Counted from the first letter of the stretch, positions 23,553 through 35,844 are shown. The stretch: DNA of 64,000 bases from Absidia repens (GCA_002105175.1 MCGE01000010.1:1054001-1118000); one strand, 5' to 3'. Program-made: numbers and translations. The notes: generated by a model not told the origin, from the letters alone.

Positions 23553-24420
23553 TTAAAATAAAATAGTTGCCTTTCTATTCAAATAACATCAGTACAAAGA
23601 AGAAGAAGCAAGTAAGTAAACTTGTTTTCAGTAATTGAATCAATGCAAAATAAAATTTATTTTGATACTTACGAGAATTGATATGATATAATGAATTTAA
23701 GTGTTGTTGATAAGGTATAGAAGGACTGGGAAACACAAATAGAAAGGAAATAAAAAAAAGTAGAAAAATAAAAAGGAAAGAAAGCACCGCGAAAGAAAAA
23801 AGGCATGATCGATTGATGACTGCTCGCGCCTACAGCGGTGCTTGAAACACTACAAAAAAAAAATATAACCCAAAAAATCAATGGAAGGTTTGAGACAGCA
23901 GAAACAAACACGCCCAAATTTAATTTCCAGACTTCGCTCCCACAATTGAGGTGTTTGCGTTTGTTTTTTGTTTTTTGTTTTCCTTTTTGCGATTATGATT
24001 TGGGCATGAGAATTGGGTTCAATATTAATTTCAAGAATTACAATGTGGCGGCGTTAACAGGAGACTCACGCATTGCCAATTTGGTAAGAGTGACACACAT
24101 GAGCATTTTCAGGTTTTATTGGGGTCGGAACTTGGGTTTACCCTTAATTTTCAGAATGGCGATAGTTTGACAGTCTGACATCCTGCACGATTGCTTTGAC
24201 CGTTTAACCAGAAAAAAAACAATCTTTAATATAAATGAATATTGAGCACATGTCATATGTTTTGATCTCAATGAGAGACTTTTCAGTGTCTCACACTGTC
24301 CACTTTGGTATTTTTTTTCCCTGCGAAAATTCCATTCAATCTCCGGTTCCGCACTGTCCATAGATTTCAATGAATTGGAGCCCTTTCTTCATACCCTTTT
24401 TTTTTCAGTCCTGTTTTTTA
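23553..24420. promoter_or_regulatory. Divergent intergenic region APSES gene/MRS2
   Basis: About 0.87 kb between starts. The APSES leader may extend upstream and may be spliced: gt/ag words occur near 23670-23780. Short ORFs are low complexity. No specific site recognised. Confidence 0.4.
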
Positions 24421-25748
24421 ATGCTGCTGTCATCCTTTAGTAGACCTATACGTAGCTCCTTTTCTTCTTCATTTTTTATTTCTAAGCGTTTTATACGTCC
24501 AAACAATATACCCACCCGTACAACCCCTCTTATTAGTAATGCCGTGGATCTCAAATTGCGATGTAAGTCTTAGCCTGCTTCTCACTTCAAATGAGATCCA
24601 CTCAATCTTTTTTATTTTTTGTTTTACGATCTGTATTAGGCACAGAATTCGATCAACATGGTCTCGTCAAAACAACAGCCGGTGAATTTCGAAAATCAGA
24701 GTTTTGCCAACAGCACTCGTTGATGCCGCGAGATCTTCGAACGATTGATACTCGGTCTGTTAATCAAAAACCTTCCATCCTTGTCCGTTCGGAATCCATT
24801 CTGATCAATATGGCTCATATGCGTGCTTTACTGAAAAGTGACCTGGTAGTTCTCTTTGATACATTTGGCTCAACAGATAGCTACAACCAAAGCGTCTTTG
24901 TGCGTGATCTTCAAGAACGTCTTTGTTCTCAAAACGACCAACTTCCTTTTGAATTCAAGTAAGATATAGACTATACGTTTGTATGTATGTATTCTATCAC
25001 TGACCGTTTATTTGGATGGATATATGAATCAGGGCTCTGGAAGCAATTCTTATTTCCGTCACTTCATCTATGCAATCAGAACTGGAAGCTTTGGAAGGGC
25101 CTGTGAACAGACTACTTAGCGATCTTGAAGGCTTGGTGGATATCGAAGAAAGTGTCAATCAAGAAAGACTCAAGGATCTCTTACAATTATCCAAGAAGCT
25201 ATCGAAATTTGAACATGATGTGTCGTCAGTCCGAGATGCTATTGATGAACTTCTGGAATATGGTAAAACTACGCAACAACAAGAAAAGATAAATACATCA
25301 GGTACTGGAAATCTAACAATAATATCTTTTAGATGATGATTTGGCAGCAATGTATCTTACTGCAAAAAAGTCAGGACGACCGAGGGATGCATCAGATCAC
25401 GAAGAAGTTGAACTACTATTAGAAGCCTACCTTAAACAAACCGAAGAAATCGCTAATGAAACATCTCGACTTATTTCGAACATGAAATCAACAGAAGATG
25501 TGGTACAACTCACCTTGGATTTGTCACGGAACTCTTTGATGTGGTTTGATATTCGGTTGACTATGGTGACTCTGTCTGCGAGTGTGGTTAGCGTCTACGG
25601 TGCCTTATTTGGAATGAATTTCAAGAACTACTTCGAGGACGATCCTTTTGCTTTTGGCCTTGTATCTGGAATGGCATTATTGTCAGGCGCTGGTGCCTTC
25701 TTTGTGACACTAAGAAAACTCAAGACCTTGGCTAGAATTAGATCATAG
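24421..25748 (+). CDS. MRS2: Mitochondrial magnesium channel Mrs2
   Basis: CorA-type Mg2+ channel of the mitochondrial inner membrane. Four exons: 24421-24562, 24640-24958, 25033-25262, 25333-25748; 368 residues. The first 35 residues are Ser/Arg/Phe-rich without acids (MLLSSFSRPIRSSFSSSFF), a good matrix-targeting signal, so the ATG at 24421 is preferred over the in-frame one at 24370. The long helical matrix part has the family words RDLRTID, ILVRSESILINMAHMRALL and LPFEFKALEAIL. It is followed by two C-terminal helices with the pore signature GMN in YGALFGMNF, and a basic C-terminus (RKLKTLARIRS). This signature is invariant in Mrs2/Alr/CorA channels. Confidence 0.95.
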
Positions 25749-26425
25749 ACTTTTTATATAGAATTAGACCTTTCTCCTTATATTCTGAATACCATTTCTC
25801 AAATAAACAAACTTGCAACATACAATTTTTTCCTATGATATTTGACTTTATTATATGACTTAATAAACTACAACTATGGCTCCTACTTGTGTTATACAAT
25901 AAACTGCATTTGAAGAAATAGGGAATATTGAGCACGATGGAAATTTGCATGTAAAGGATAGAAAATATTAAGCATAAAAACAACCAGCAGAATGAGGATA
26001 TAGATATGCGCAGGGACTTCAGCTTTGATGTTGTTTGCCACTTGGTGGTAGCTGATGATGATGGGCTGGCTCGATTTTGATATTTGAAGTTGTTGTCTGA
26101 TTATCTAGGGTCCAGGGCCCACGAGCTTGATAGCTAGTATACTGTATTTTTCACTGAATGAAACACAACACCATTATGAACCAAATTAAATTCAACTTTT
26201 ACACGCATACATCAAACAAAATTCGGCAAGTATATCTACCTGGTACAACAAGCTACCAAACATATTCACATGCATACACCGCTAATCATCAATGACGTAT
26301 AGATACACAAAAATACAATCATTTGTCTAGTTAAAATAAGATGTTCCACAATTTTATTGATATTGGTAACTAACGAAATGACTACAACATATATTGGTCT
26401 AATACTACTATCGTATTCTATATAA
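25749..26425. other. Intergenic region, convergent ends of MRS2 and URM1
   Basis: About 680 bp, AT-rich; AATAAA words near 25800 and 25861 fit the MRS2 3' end. No gene seen. Confidence 0.5.
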
Positions 26426-26910
26426 CTATCCACCATGAAGAGTGCTGATAAACACTACCTCATCCTTGTCTTCAAGTACATATTCCAGTTCGTCACAGAG
26501 TTCCCAATCAACGTCGTTGATCAATACAAGGATCCCAGGGCGTCTATCAAAAAATAAAAATAAATCGCCATAAGAGATCGTCTTGACAGATACTGTAAAT
26601 TACTTTTAATCCATACTTTATTTTCAACTTACACAGTGTCCTTGTCAACAAATAAATCTTTTTTATCAGTCATGAGATTGTCACGGATGTGGAAAATAAG
26701 ATCTTGTAAAGTCGCAGGATCACTGGGGTTTTTTTGTGAGTGAGCAGGAAGCGAGATCTGATGTTTACGCTCATTATTGAAGAGCAGTTCCATACCTCCA
26801 CTACAAATCATAAACGTCAAGTTAGAATACATCCCACGAGAATAGAAAAGACGCATGTAGTTGTTTTTTTCACTCTACCTGAATTCAACTTTGATGTTTA
26901 ACACAGACAT
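26426..26910 (-). CDS. URM1: Ubiquitin-related modifier Urm1
   Basis: Beta-grasp protein that acts as sulfur carrier in tRNA wobble-uridine thiolation and as a protein modifier (urmylation). Three minus-strand exons: 26910-26879, 26800-26633, 26543-26426; 105 residues, close to the family's roughly 100. It reads [18 protein letters not shown] at the start, has [13 protein letters not shown] and [15 protein letters not shown] in the middle and ends [15 protein letters not shown]. The terminal Gly-Gly needed for thiocarboxylation is the very end of the protein, as in all Urm1. Each exon is short and only the splicing shown restores frame and the GG end. It is divergent with the HMT1-type transporter; the intervening DNA has an A28 run. 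Confidence 0.95.
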
Positions 26911-27457
26911 GGTTACAAGATCTTCTGTTAAAATTATAAGCCAAGCAAGAAAAAAAAAAAAAAAAAAAAAAAAAAAGCTGCAGTAGCGACGGCGGGGTTC
27001 GAAAACAACAGCCTGTTGGTATGATCGACAGTTGAAGAGATGCCAACCGCACAGATCATAGCATAGTTGTATAAAGCTGTATATGAGAGAACCAAATACA
27101 AGTATGCACGTATCTCGAAAGTAAACACCTGGCACTATGCCCTGCCACAGCACGCCTTCCTTTTACAATTGTATAGTACTGTATAGTGCATCCCTATGCT
27201 GTCCCTACTCTAAAGATCAAGCATATACTAAATGTTACGGCACTGGTATATAGTCAAAACAAATCACATCCAGAATGAAAATGACACCTGCGATATTGTC
27301 AAATTGTCAAAGAAAAAAAAAGAAGTTCCAAACACTGTATTCATGCACCGAAGTGGGTAATTATAAAACCGAGTTGGAAAAAATAGTAAATAAATAAATT
27401 TCGCACTCAATTTTTTTTTTCTTCTTCTTCTTTCTTTACTTCCTACATTATTCAACA
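26911..27457. promoter_or_regulatory. Divergent intergenic region URM1/HMT1-type transporter
   Basis: About 550 bp with an uninterrupted A run of about 28 at 26949-26976, and a T-rich leader (27411-27440) before the transporter ATG. No defined binding site. Confidence 0.4.
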
Positions 27458-30400
27458 ATGTCCTTAGAATTGGCTAATGACCAGTTCTATAACAGGTCAT
27501 TGAATTCCTCCTATCCTCCCTTTTATTCTTCCGATGGCTTCTCTTATACCTCGCCGTGGTTTATCGTTCCTACTTTATTATTCGGTTATACAGTATTATG
27601 TGGCGGTTCACGCTATTTACAAGTACGTCACAATCCTCTCTTCAGCAACAACGGCAATGATTCTTCAACACTCAGTATAATGAATCGTTTATCACCTCTT
27701 GGCAAACTCGTTGCCTTATTATCAGTTATCGTCACGTTCAGTTTTGTTGTGGATGCAGCAGTTATTGTCTTACGAGCATTCGTCGAAAGCACTTGGACGT
27801 CGGCCACTTTGTCGTATTATATTGTCACCTCCTATCTGGCCTGGACCTTCAGCGTTATCATGTTATCACAAGAAATGCAACAGTTTGGTCGGTGGTATTG
27901 GATTCAGTATGTATTTTGGTTCTTGGCTCTGTTTTTGGAAACAAGTATTGGCTGGTTGTGGGCCATGGGTATCAAATATTCTGGAAATGGCCAAAGTAAA
28001 GTATTTGACAATAGATACATATATACATAAAAGATTTTTACTAAATAGATTTTTTGTTTTACTAGATGAACCGTTTGGCATATATGATAAAGCCTTGTTT
28101 GGGATCTTCATAGGTCGCTATATTTTCCAATTTATCTTGGTGGTGCTATCATTGATTCATATGTTTACGCAAGAAAGGGAAACTGACGAAAATAATTCTC
28201 TATTGGGCTCTTCAAGAACACAAGCTGATTATGGATCCGTTCCCGGAACTTCGGCTGCCGATACTCCTGAAAACTCTGGTCTCAAGAATTTTATCAGCCA
28301 ATTCCGGAAAATATTCCCTTACATCTGGCCGCATGGTGACAAGCACCTGCAATTCCTTATTTTTGTGTGCTTCAGTTTAATGGTGCTTGGCTTGGTCATC
28401 AACGTCTTTACCCCTGTCCAGATTGGTCTTGTTGTGGATCAGTTGAATGATGGTGCAGGCAAATTTGCATGGGCGGCCGTGTCGTTGTATGTTGGATTCC
28501 GATTCCTTCAAGGTGGTGTAAGTATAAAAAAATTGAAACAGAAAGGGGAAAAAGTCAATTTGGTACTGATCGTCTCTTTTATATAGTCCGGGCTGATTCA
28601 AGCATGTCAGAACTGGATTTGGATCCCCGTCCAACAACATACTACAAGAGAAATCTCAATCAAGATGTTCGAGCACCTTCATTCATTATCATTGGCCTTC
28701 CATATCAACCGCAAAACTGGCGAGGTGCTTCGTGTGATGGATCGGGGAACATCTAGTATTGTTCAATTGCTACAACAAGTCGTCTTCCAGGTCTTCCCGG
28801 CCATTGCGAACATTATTGTTGCCGTCTTCTTTTTTGCTTTCCGCTTCTCTCTGTCTTTTGGTCTGATTGTTTTTATCACAATGGCACTTTATCTTTATGT
28901 TACTATCCGCATGACACAATGGCGTACCAAGTTTAGACGCGAGATGAATCAACTCGATAACCTTGCAAGAACCAAAGCCGTCGACTCGCTACTCAACTTT
29001 GAAACTGTCAAATACTATGGTGCTGAATCATTTGAGGTGGATCGATACAAGACGGCAATCATCGATTATCAAAAGGCCGATTGGAAATCTTCCATTTCTT
29101 TGAATGTGCTCAATCTTACTCAAAATGCTGTGATTACCTTGGGTTTGTTGGTGGGAAGCTTGCTGTTTGCGTGGGAAGTCTCCAAAGGAAACCTGACAGC
29201 TGGTGATTATGTGATCTTCCAAATGTACATGATGCAATTGTATTCCCCACTTCACTTCTTTGGTACCTATTACAGAATGATTCAACAGAACTTTATTGAT
29301 ATGGAAAAGATGCTGGAACTGTTTGAAGTGGACCAATCTGTCAAGGATATTCCAGGCGCAAAGGAATTAAACGTCAAGTCTGGTCACGTTGTATTCGGTA
29401 ATATAACAAAGAAAAAAAGAAGGGGGCATAGAAAACAATAGAGATTTTGACTTGCCTTTGTTTTTTGATATATATAGACAATGTGACATTCAACTATGAT
29501 CCTCGCCAGACGGCATTGAAGGGCATCTCTTTCTCGATTCCAGCTGGTGCAACTGTTGCTTTGGTGGGTCCATCTGGCAGTGGGAAAAGTACGATTCTTC
29601 GACTCTTGTTTAGATTCTATGATCCAACCTCAGGGAACATTTACATTGATGGACAGAATATCCGGGAATTACAGCAAAACTCTTTACGCAGAAACATTGG
29701 TGTTGTGCCACAAGATACGGTCCTCTTCAATGATACTATTGAATACAATATTCGATATGGTGATGTGGATGCTTCTCATGAGACGGTGGTGAACGCTGCA
29801 AAGGCTGCTCAAATTCATGACAGTATTATGAACTTCCCTGATGGATATGAAACTAGAGTTGGCGAACGAGGGTAAGATCAAACAATGGCACATTAAAACA
29901 TGATTGTGGGAACCCCATCATTTATCTTTCTTTTTCTATCCATTAGACTACGTTTATCTGGTGGTGAAAAACAACGATTGGCTATTGCTCGAACCATTGT
30001 TAAGAACCCTCCTATCATTCTGCTAGATGAAGCCACAAGTGCGCTAGATACGTAAGTACAGTAGCAGATCGAGAAGAAAAGATGAAATCGATGACTGACT
30101 ATTGGGGTGATTAGAACCACGGAACGACATATTCAGGATGCATTAAATGCTATGACCAAAGGACGAACAACACTTGTTATTGCTCATCGTCTATCAACTA
30201 TCATGAAGGCGGATGTCATCTTGGTGGTTCGGGATGGTGAAATAGTGGAAACTGGTACACACGATGAACTCATTCGAAATGCACTAGACAACAACGGTGA
30301 AGGTAAGAGCACAGTAAAATGGGAGAGGAGAAGAAATCTATAGTCGTCATTACCATTAAACTATTTTATTATTATTATTATTATTACGTTAGGCGTTTAC

Positions 30401-30499
30401 TATGATATGTGGGAGAAGCAATTACATGATGATGGACCCTCTGCCGAAAACTCGATTTTACAAGATGATCAAAAGGACGATAAATCCCCTATCCCTTAG
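27458..30499 (+). CDS. HMT1: ABCB6/HMT1-type half ABC transporter
   Basis: Half-size ABC exporter, 864 residues, in seven exons: 27458-27995, 28066-28517, 28587-29397, 29478-29871, 29947-30051, 30115-30302, 30393-30499. An N-terminal hydrophobic TMD0-like region (about 1-230, at least five helices) is typical of ABCB6 and the yeast-type heavy-metal tolerance protein Hmt1 (vacuolar export of phytochelatin or metal-thiol complexes). The six-helix core has [32 protein letters not shown] and [15 protein letters not shown], the last two nearly identical in human ABCB6. The NBD has Walker [11 protein letters not shown]-loop [13 protein letters not shown], signature [14 protein letters not shown], Walker [13 protein letters not shown] and H-loop IAHRLST. 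It should work as a homodimer. The compartment (vacuole or mitochondrion) is not decided by sequence. Confidence 0.93.
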
Positions 30500-31212
30500 A
30501 TTAGCTATATCTTCCCCTTCCTCTATTGTTAATGTATTTTTACTGATTATTGAATAAAAGACATTGCACTGATGTTATCGAATATATTTTTGAATTTATG
30601 ATCTCAAGATACATGAACACGGCATTATCCGAATATGGAAAATCATATTGATTGTCCTTCAATGTTTTTTACATTTTTATTATTTTAGCAGGACCCTCCC
30701 CCCTTTTTTTCATTTGAATAAATAAAAAATTGTAATCAAAGTATGAAACTTTTATCTATTTTTTGTTTGATCCAATTCGCTTAGTACTATATAGACAGAG
30801 TAAGATGGAGAAATTAAATAGATACTAATGTGAACTTTTTTTATATCTGTGGAGTGTCGAAGGATTTTGGAGATCCGTTGAAAGTGTGCAAAAATGAGGT
30901 GTAGCTCGCTACAAAGAGATTTATAGAAAGAAAAAACTAAACAGTGGGTTATGGCAGATTCTGGCGCACCACAATTGCTTATTATTATTATTTTTATCGT
31001 CAAGTTCACTTTCGTCAGCGACACCTTGAGGCATGCTTGTCATGCTCAACGGTTTGTCGATTTGCTTTTTTCTGTTTACGAAAAAAAAAAAGTAAACAGA
31101 ATAGGCATTGACGCTCTTTTGATTTTACCCTTTCGCGTGCAACCCTTTTGGGTCTTGCTTACTTCCCTTTGGGTGTGTACGTGATTTTTTTTTTATATTT
31201 ATTGTACTATAC
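30500..31212. other. Intergenic region after HMT1-type gene
   Basis: About 0.7 kb; AATAAA near 30551 and 30717. The rest is unremarkable AT-rich DNA. ORFs at 30752-31184 have no domain. Confidence 0.45.
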
Positions 31213-32105
31213 GCAATGAAAATAATGGACAGGCTGTATACAGGATGTTCAATCTACTGGAGACTATAGTATTATATTGGTGATAGAACGCTGACGACAC
31301 AGACTACATTGATTAATATGAATGATAGAATGAGAATAGAACTCCGTTTCATAGTAAGTGACCTAGAACTGGCAACCAGTCGCTAGGAACCTACATACGG
31401 AGAAATATACTCATAGTTGATGAAAGCAGGTGTCTAAAAAAGTGCTCACAAAATAACCACAATGACAAATTTGCTCATTATATAATGGGTCAGAGTATGG
31501 GTAAGAATATGACATATATTTATTTGAAGGAATATAATACATACTAATCTAAGAGCAAAAGGTTCATTGTAGCAAAGGATCTATCTATGCGAGGACGGGG
31601 GGGGTAACATGAGTGAAACTGGTATGGATTGTTGAAGGAGAGTCAGCACAATTCTAAAAGTAAGCGTTTAAAAAAAAGAAATATAATACACTGTACAAGT
31701 CTTGAGAGTAATTAAACGGATATCTTTTATTGAAGCACAACAACGTCAACACCAATTTCAGAGGTGATGGCGATAAAAAGGAATCTATTGCACAATACAT
31801 GAGACAGACTAGCGGAACATCCTTCATTAAAGTATATAAATAGAGAAATATTTTATTCATATTTAGATACAAAAACTATGGACAAACTAATATTAAACTA
31901 AGCTAATGAAGGCTCCAAAAAGCCAGCTAATGCCGCATTCAGATCCTAGATCCAAAATGAAAGGGTTTCCTCATGCATTTTGTAATCCCTGAGTTGAAAA
32001 CGTTTCTAAACTAGTCCTGACACTAATCTAAGTCCAGCATGACCCCAAAGATGTGAATGACGAAAAAAAAAAAAAAAAAAAAAAGACAAATGAAATGAAA
32101 GGGAA

Positions 32106-32142
<37 letters not shown>

Positions 32143-32190
32143 GAACTGGGGAGTAAATAAAAAAATCCACGTGGGCGGCATTTGAATGGT
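31213..32190 (-). mobile_element. Dispersed non-coding repeat, copy B
   Basis: Read on the minus strand it starts at about 32190 with attcaaatgccgcccacgtg. Runs of A on the plus strand (32060-32140, interrupted) form a T-rich/pyrimidine tract, then comes the core (ggactagtttagaaacgt near 32010, aaaccctttcattttggat near 31960). AATAAA-bearing sub-units follow, then ctctgacccattatataatg near 31490. It still matches copy C at its far end (tatagtctccagtagatt versus tatagtctccactagatt), so the element is close to 980 bp. Upstream of the head the minus strand has ccctcgttggctgaaaggtc plus an A run, resembling part of a tRNA. Confidence 0.75.
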
Positions 32191-32420
32191 TTTTTTTTTT
32201 TGACCTTTCAGCCAACGAGGGTCAAATGGCTGAATCTTTTTTTTTGAAATAAAGAAAAATGCTACCCTCCCATCACGTAGCTTTACGATTTTCCCCTTTA
32301 TTATTATATTACAACTTTATATTACGACTTCACACTGAGATTGTACGTCATTACGTGACCTCCCACTACCACATCTTATTCCAATGACGGGTCAGTTTCT
32401 TTTTTTATTTCTCGTGGCTA

Positions 32421-32492
32421 GGACTTGACACAATTGGTTAAAGTACCAATTTCCAGATCATCAAGATTCCATTTCGGCGAACCAGCGGTCAG
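32421..32492 (+). pseudogene. Degenerate tRNA-Trp-like sequence
   Basis: Shares the D-arm word acacaattggt and the anticodon-loop word ttccagatc with the intact tRNA-Trp 240 bp downstream. Its stems no longer pair and its B box is lost. Best read as a decayed copy. Confidence 0.45.
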
Positions 32493-32665
32493 CTTTTTCG
32501 CTTCATCGTCGAATTCATAGATGAATGCTAATTTTCAAGTCGGTACAACATGATCTACTTCCCCAGAAACCAAAGTCACGGCCAATCAGAGAGACGTTTT
32601 AATGTGACGTGGTTTTTTGAGGCAAACCCCTTTTGTAGTACTTGTTTTAAAAATTTTCGTGGTTG

Positions 32666-32738
32666 GGGGGGTTAGCACAATTGGTAGTGCGTCAGATTCC
32701 AGATCTGAAGGTTAGGTGTTCGAGTCACTTATCCCTCA
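32666..32738 (+). tRNA. tRNA-Trp (anticodon CCA), intronless
   Basis: Seventy-three bases fold as a complete cloverleaf. The acceptor stem GGGGGGT/ATCCCTC has two G-U pairs; the D stem is GCAC/GTGC with loop AATTGGTA; the anticodon stem is TCAGA/TCTGA with loop TTCCAGA (anticodon CCA at 32699-32701); the variable loop is AGGTT; the T stem is AGGTG/CACTT with loop TTCGAGT; the discriminator is A. A and B box sequences are intact and a T6 run at 32750-32755 serves as Pol III terminator. There is no intron. The three G-U pairs hint at mild C-to-T decay. Confidence 0.85.
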
Positions 32739-32915
32739 ATTCACGACTCTTTTTTGCACTTTTCCACTTAAAAGTGGCTTAGCTGCAATGTTTGTCATCA
32801 AGAGCATGCTTTGCAAGGTGTTCTGATTGATTTTAGGACGATTCATAGGTTAAAAATCTCTCAAGGTTTGATCGATGTTAGTGTGGAGCTTCTTTTTGGG
32901 CTTTGATATTGTTGC

Positions 32916-34250
32916 TGTTACGGCTAGATTTGGTATGAAGCTGGTGTTACGGGTATTTTTGAGTTTATATGTAAAAGTGAATACCAAATATGTATGGTTT
33001 GTTTAATTAATATGAGCCGTAACGGTATGAAGTTAACCTTTTAGTTAAGTTCAAGTAGTATCTTACACCAAATAGATAGTGTATAAGTGTTTTCTTGTTC
33101 TTGCTTGAACGGATTTGCAGCGAGGACCAAAATTTATTTTTCCCCTGATTCGGAATTTGAAATGTCCTTTTTTGTTTACTTGACTTGTAGTCTTGAAAAA
33201 TAGAAAGTACCAAATATCCAAATAAATTATTTGATATAAGTAGAAAGTACCAGATATGTTATTGGTAATAAGTAGTGAGCACCAGAACCTTTGTAGATAA
33301 AGTCCAACTTGAAATAAAAGAAGTTTTTAAAAGAAAACTTGATAAAATAAAATAAAGTAAAAAGTATTGACCTTAGCTGGTTCAATAAAAATAAAAAAGA
33401 GTATAGCTGACTCTGAAAATAAAATAAATAAAGATTTCTATAGCAAAATAGAAATGACTTGATAACTTGATGTTTTTATAAAAAAACTTTAGATTGACTT
33501 TTTATTTTTATTGAGAAAAAGAATAAATTGAAAAAACTCAAGAGAAAATAATTTGTAACAAAAAGTTGGCCCTTTTATACTGTTTTGAAAGTGGCGGAGT
33601 ATGTGAGTCGTCAACATGATTTTAGTGTAGCGGAGTACAATTGGTAGATATACGAAGTCGGAAGAGAGAGTGATGGCGTAACTGCGGCAGTTTTCTTACT
33701 CGTTGTTAGCCCACGTCGTCATCTCACCCTATCAATTAATTTAGCCAAGTCTAGACCGATCATTGACACTGGTAACAGAGTAGTGTTTTGTAGTTTTTAT
33801 ATTTTTATGGGTTGAATATGTTGCTTTGACTATCCTTGGATAGAGCTTCTAGGTGTTCGAGCTTGTAAAATAAAAATAGTCTTGGATGGGGATTTGACAC
33901 TTTCGTTCCTGAATTTGAATAAAAATAGATTTATCAAGGATCAGAAGTGATTTTTTGTAAGAGTAGTGAGCACCAGAACTTTTAGAAATAAAGTTCAGCT
34001 TTGGATCAAGTTAACTTATAGAAATTAAATAAAATAAAGTGGAAGCATTGATTGACGTTTTGGTTCAATAAAATAAAGTGTACAACACACAAAATAAAAG
34101 CGGACTTTGAAGTCAGAAGAATAAAATAGAGGGTTTCTATGGTCTCATAGAAACAAATAAAAATGCAGAGAGTCTGGTGGTATAAATAACCTTTGTACTG
34201 AATTTTTTATTTATAAAAGAGCTTTTATAAAAAAAATAGAAGATAAATTA
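32916..34250 (+). mobile_element. LTR-retrotransposon-like remnant (low-confidence)
   Basis: AT-rich, no ORF. TGTTACGG occurs at 32916 and 32945, a plausible LTR start. Near 33762-33768 the sequence ends in TTGACA and is followed by TGGTAACAGAGTAGTG (33770-33785), which matches 12 of 16 bases of a primer-binding site for initiator tRNA-Met. An 18-mer (agtagtgagcaccagaac) and its roughly 200-bp surroundings recur 691 bp apart (33271 and 33962), as expected for the same part of a second, truncated LTR. A purine-rich tract (ggggagggggtacagagaag) follows at 34254. No gag or pol remains. It lies 200 bp downstream of the tRNA-Trp gene. Confidence 0.42.
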
Positions 34251-34460
34251 TTCGGGGAGGGGGTACAGAGAAGAAGGGACAGAGAAAAGGGGACAGAAAT
34301 GTGGGTCTCAGTGACCCATATTTGACCGAGTCTCTTTTTGGATTTCGACAGTACGAGTCTATTGATGTTTTTAATGTGTTGGTTGTTATACGTAAAAGAC
34401 AGCCTTTTTTGCATCCAACAAAATGTAGTAATCGCAAATACGAGAGACCACGCAAAAAGA

Positions 34461-35425
34461 TGTTTGAAATCCCGCACAAGTGATTTTTTTTATTTACTTC
34501 TACTTTTATTTTTTCCGCTCTCTCTTTCTGTCTTTTTTTTTTTCATCATTCACATCTTTGGGGTCATGCTGGACTTAGATTAGTATCAGGACTAGTTTAG
34601 AAGCGTTTTCAACTCAGGGATTACAAAATGCATGAGGAAACCCTTTCATTTCGGATCTAGGATCTGAATGCAGCATTAGCTGGCTTTTTGGAGCCTTCAT
34701 TAGCTTAATTTAGTATTATTTTGTCTATAGTTTGTATCTATTATTGAATAAAACTTGTCTCTTTTTACTTACTTCAATGAAAAATACCCATTAGTCTCTC
34801 TCATGCTTTGTACAAGAGATCCTTTTTTACTACCGTCGCTCCAATTGATTAGTGTTGACCGTTGTTTCACTTCAATAACAGATAGCTCTTAAGTCTTTAC
34901 CATGCCTTGTATTGCGGATTTTATTAGTTCCCACGTTACAATTTTCCCTTTAGATTAATGTTGACATTCTTCTGATCTCCAAATAGTATTCCCCATGCTT
35001 CCTCTAATAGATCCCTTGTTGCAATGAGCACCGCACTCTTAATTAGTATCTGCCATATTCCTTCAAATAAAGTATACTTTTTTATTACTCAACCTCTGAT
35101 ACATTAGATAGCAGCCAAAGCCCAATTGTGGCTATTTTTTTAATGCTTTATCAAAGGCTTGATTTCTAGCTCACCCGCTGCGTTCATCTTTCAACCAGAG
35201 CCTCAAAGGCTAGTTGGCAGTATTCTCACAGGTGGTTTGCTATGTAGTATCAATTTATTTCTGTACGGGCAATCATATCAAGGAGTCTAGGCTTTGCTCT
35301 GAGGATAGCCACGTTCACAATTTACTTTCCGGTAGTTTCTAGTTTCGCCAGTGAGATCTTCCCTATTAGACATTATAGTCTCCACTAGATTAGGTATATT
35401 GTATATGTCCAATTTATTATTTTTT
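34461..35425 (+). mobile_element. Dispersed non-coding repeat, copy C
   Basis: Head gtttgaaatcccgcacaagtg at 34462-34482, a T/C tract to 34545, then the core (ggactagtttagaagcgt near 34589, aaaccctttcatttcggat near 34638, attagcttaatttagtatt near 34700). At least four sub-units follow, each opening with a ttnattagt-like word and most holding an AATAAA/AATAA word (near 34745, 34874 and 35069). The 3' part matches copy B to about 35425. Non-coding in all frames. Confidence 0.78.
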
Positions 35426-35844
35426 CGCTGATGGTATAAACGGAAGTCATTTGGGTCCCGAGGGATTGTTCACCAAGAGTTCGAAATGGCGAAGGCGTCA
35501 ATATCTGTCCTGGTTTTTTTTTTTTTTTGTACACACAAAAAAATCGTGGACAGAACGTTGAGGGTGACGGATACACCCTCGAGACGTCTCCTACGGAAGT
35601 ACAAAATGATTGTTTCGAGGAAAGTATCTAATCTCTTCTTTATCAAAATCCACACCATATTTCAAATTTGGTAACTGCTTCAAGTCTTTACCCCTGGCCC
35701 TGAACAGTTTCCAAAAAAGGACCGTTAGCGGGATATCAATACCAAAGAGAAAAAAAAGCCACAAGTGAATTTTGCAAGCAAAAAAGAAAAATCTTTGCTG
35801 CTGGGCTCTCACCTTTTTTTTCTTCCTCTTATTTATCATTCGCA
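35426..35844. promoter_or_regulatory. Upstream region of the eL22 gene
   Basis: About 420 bp with a T16 run (35514-35529) and a T-rich leader directly before the ATG, as commonly seen for ribosomal protein genes here. The minus-strand ORFs over it are shadows. Confidence 0.4.
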
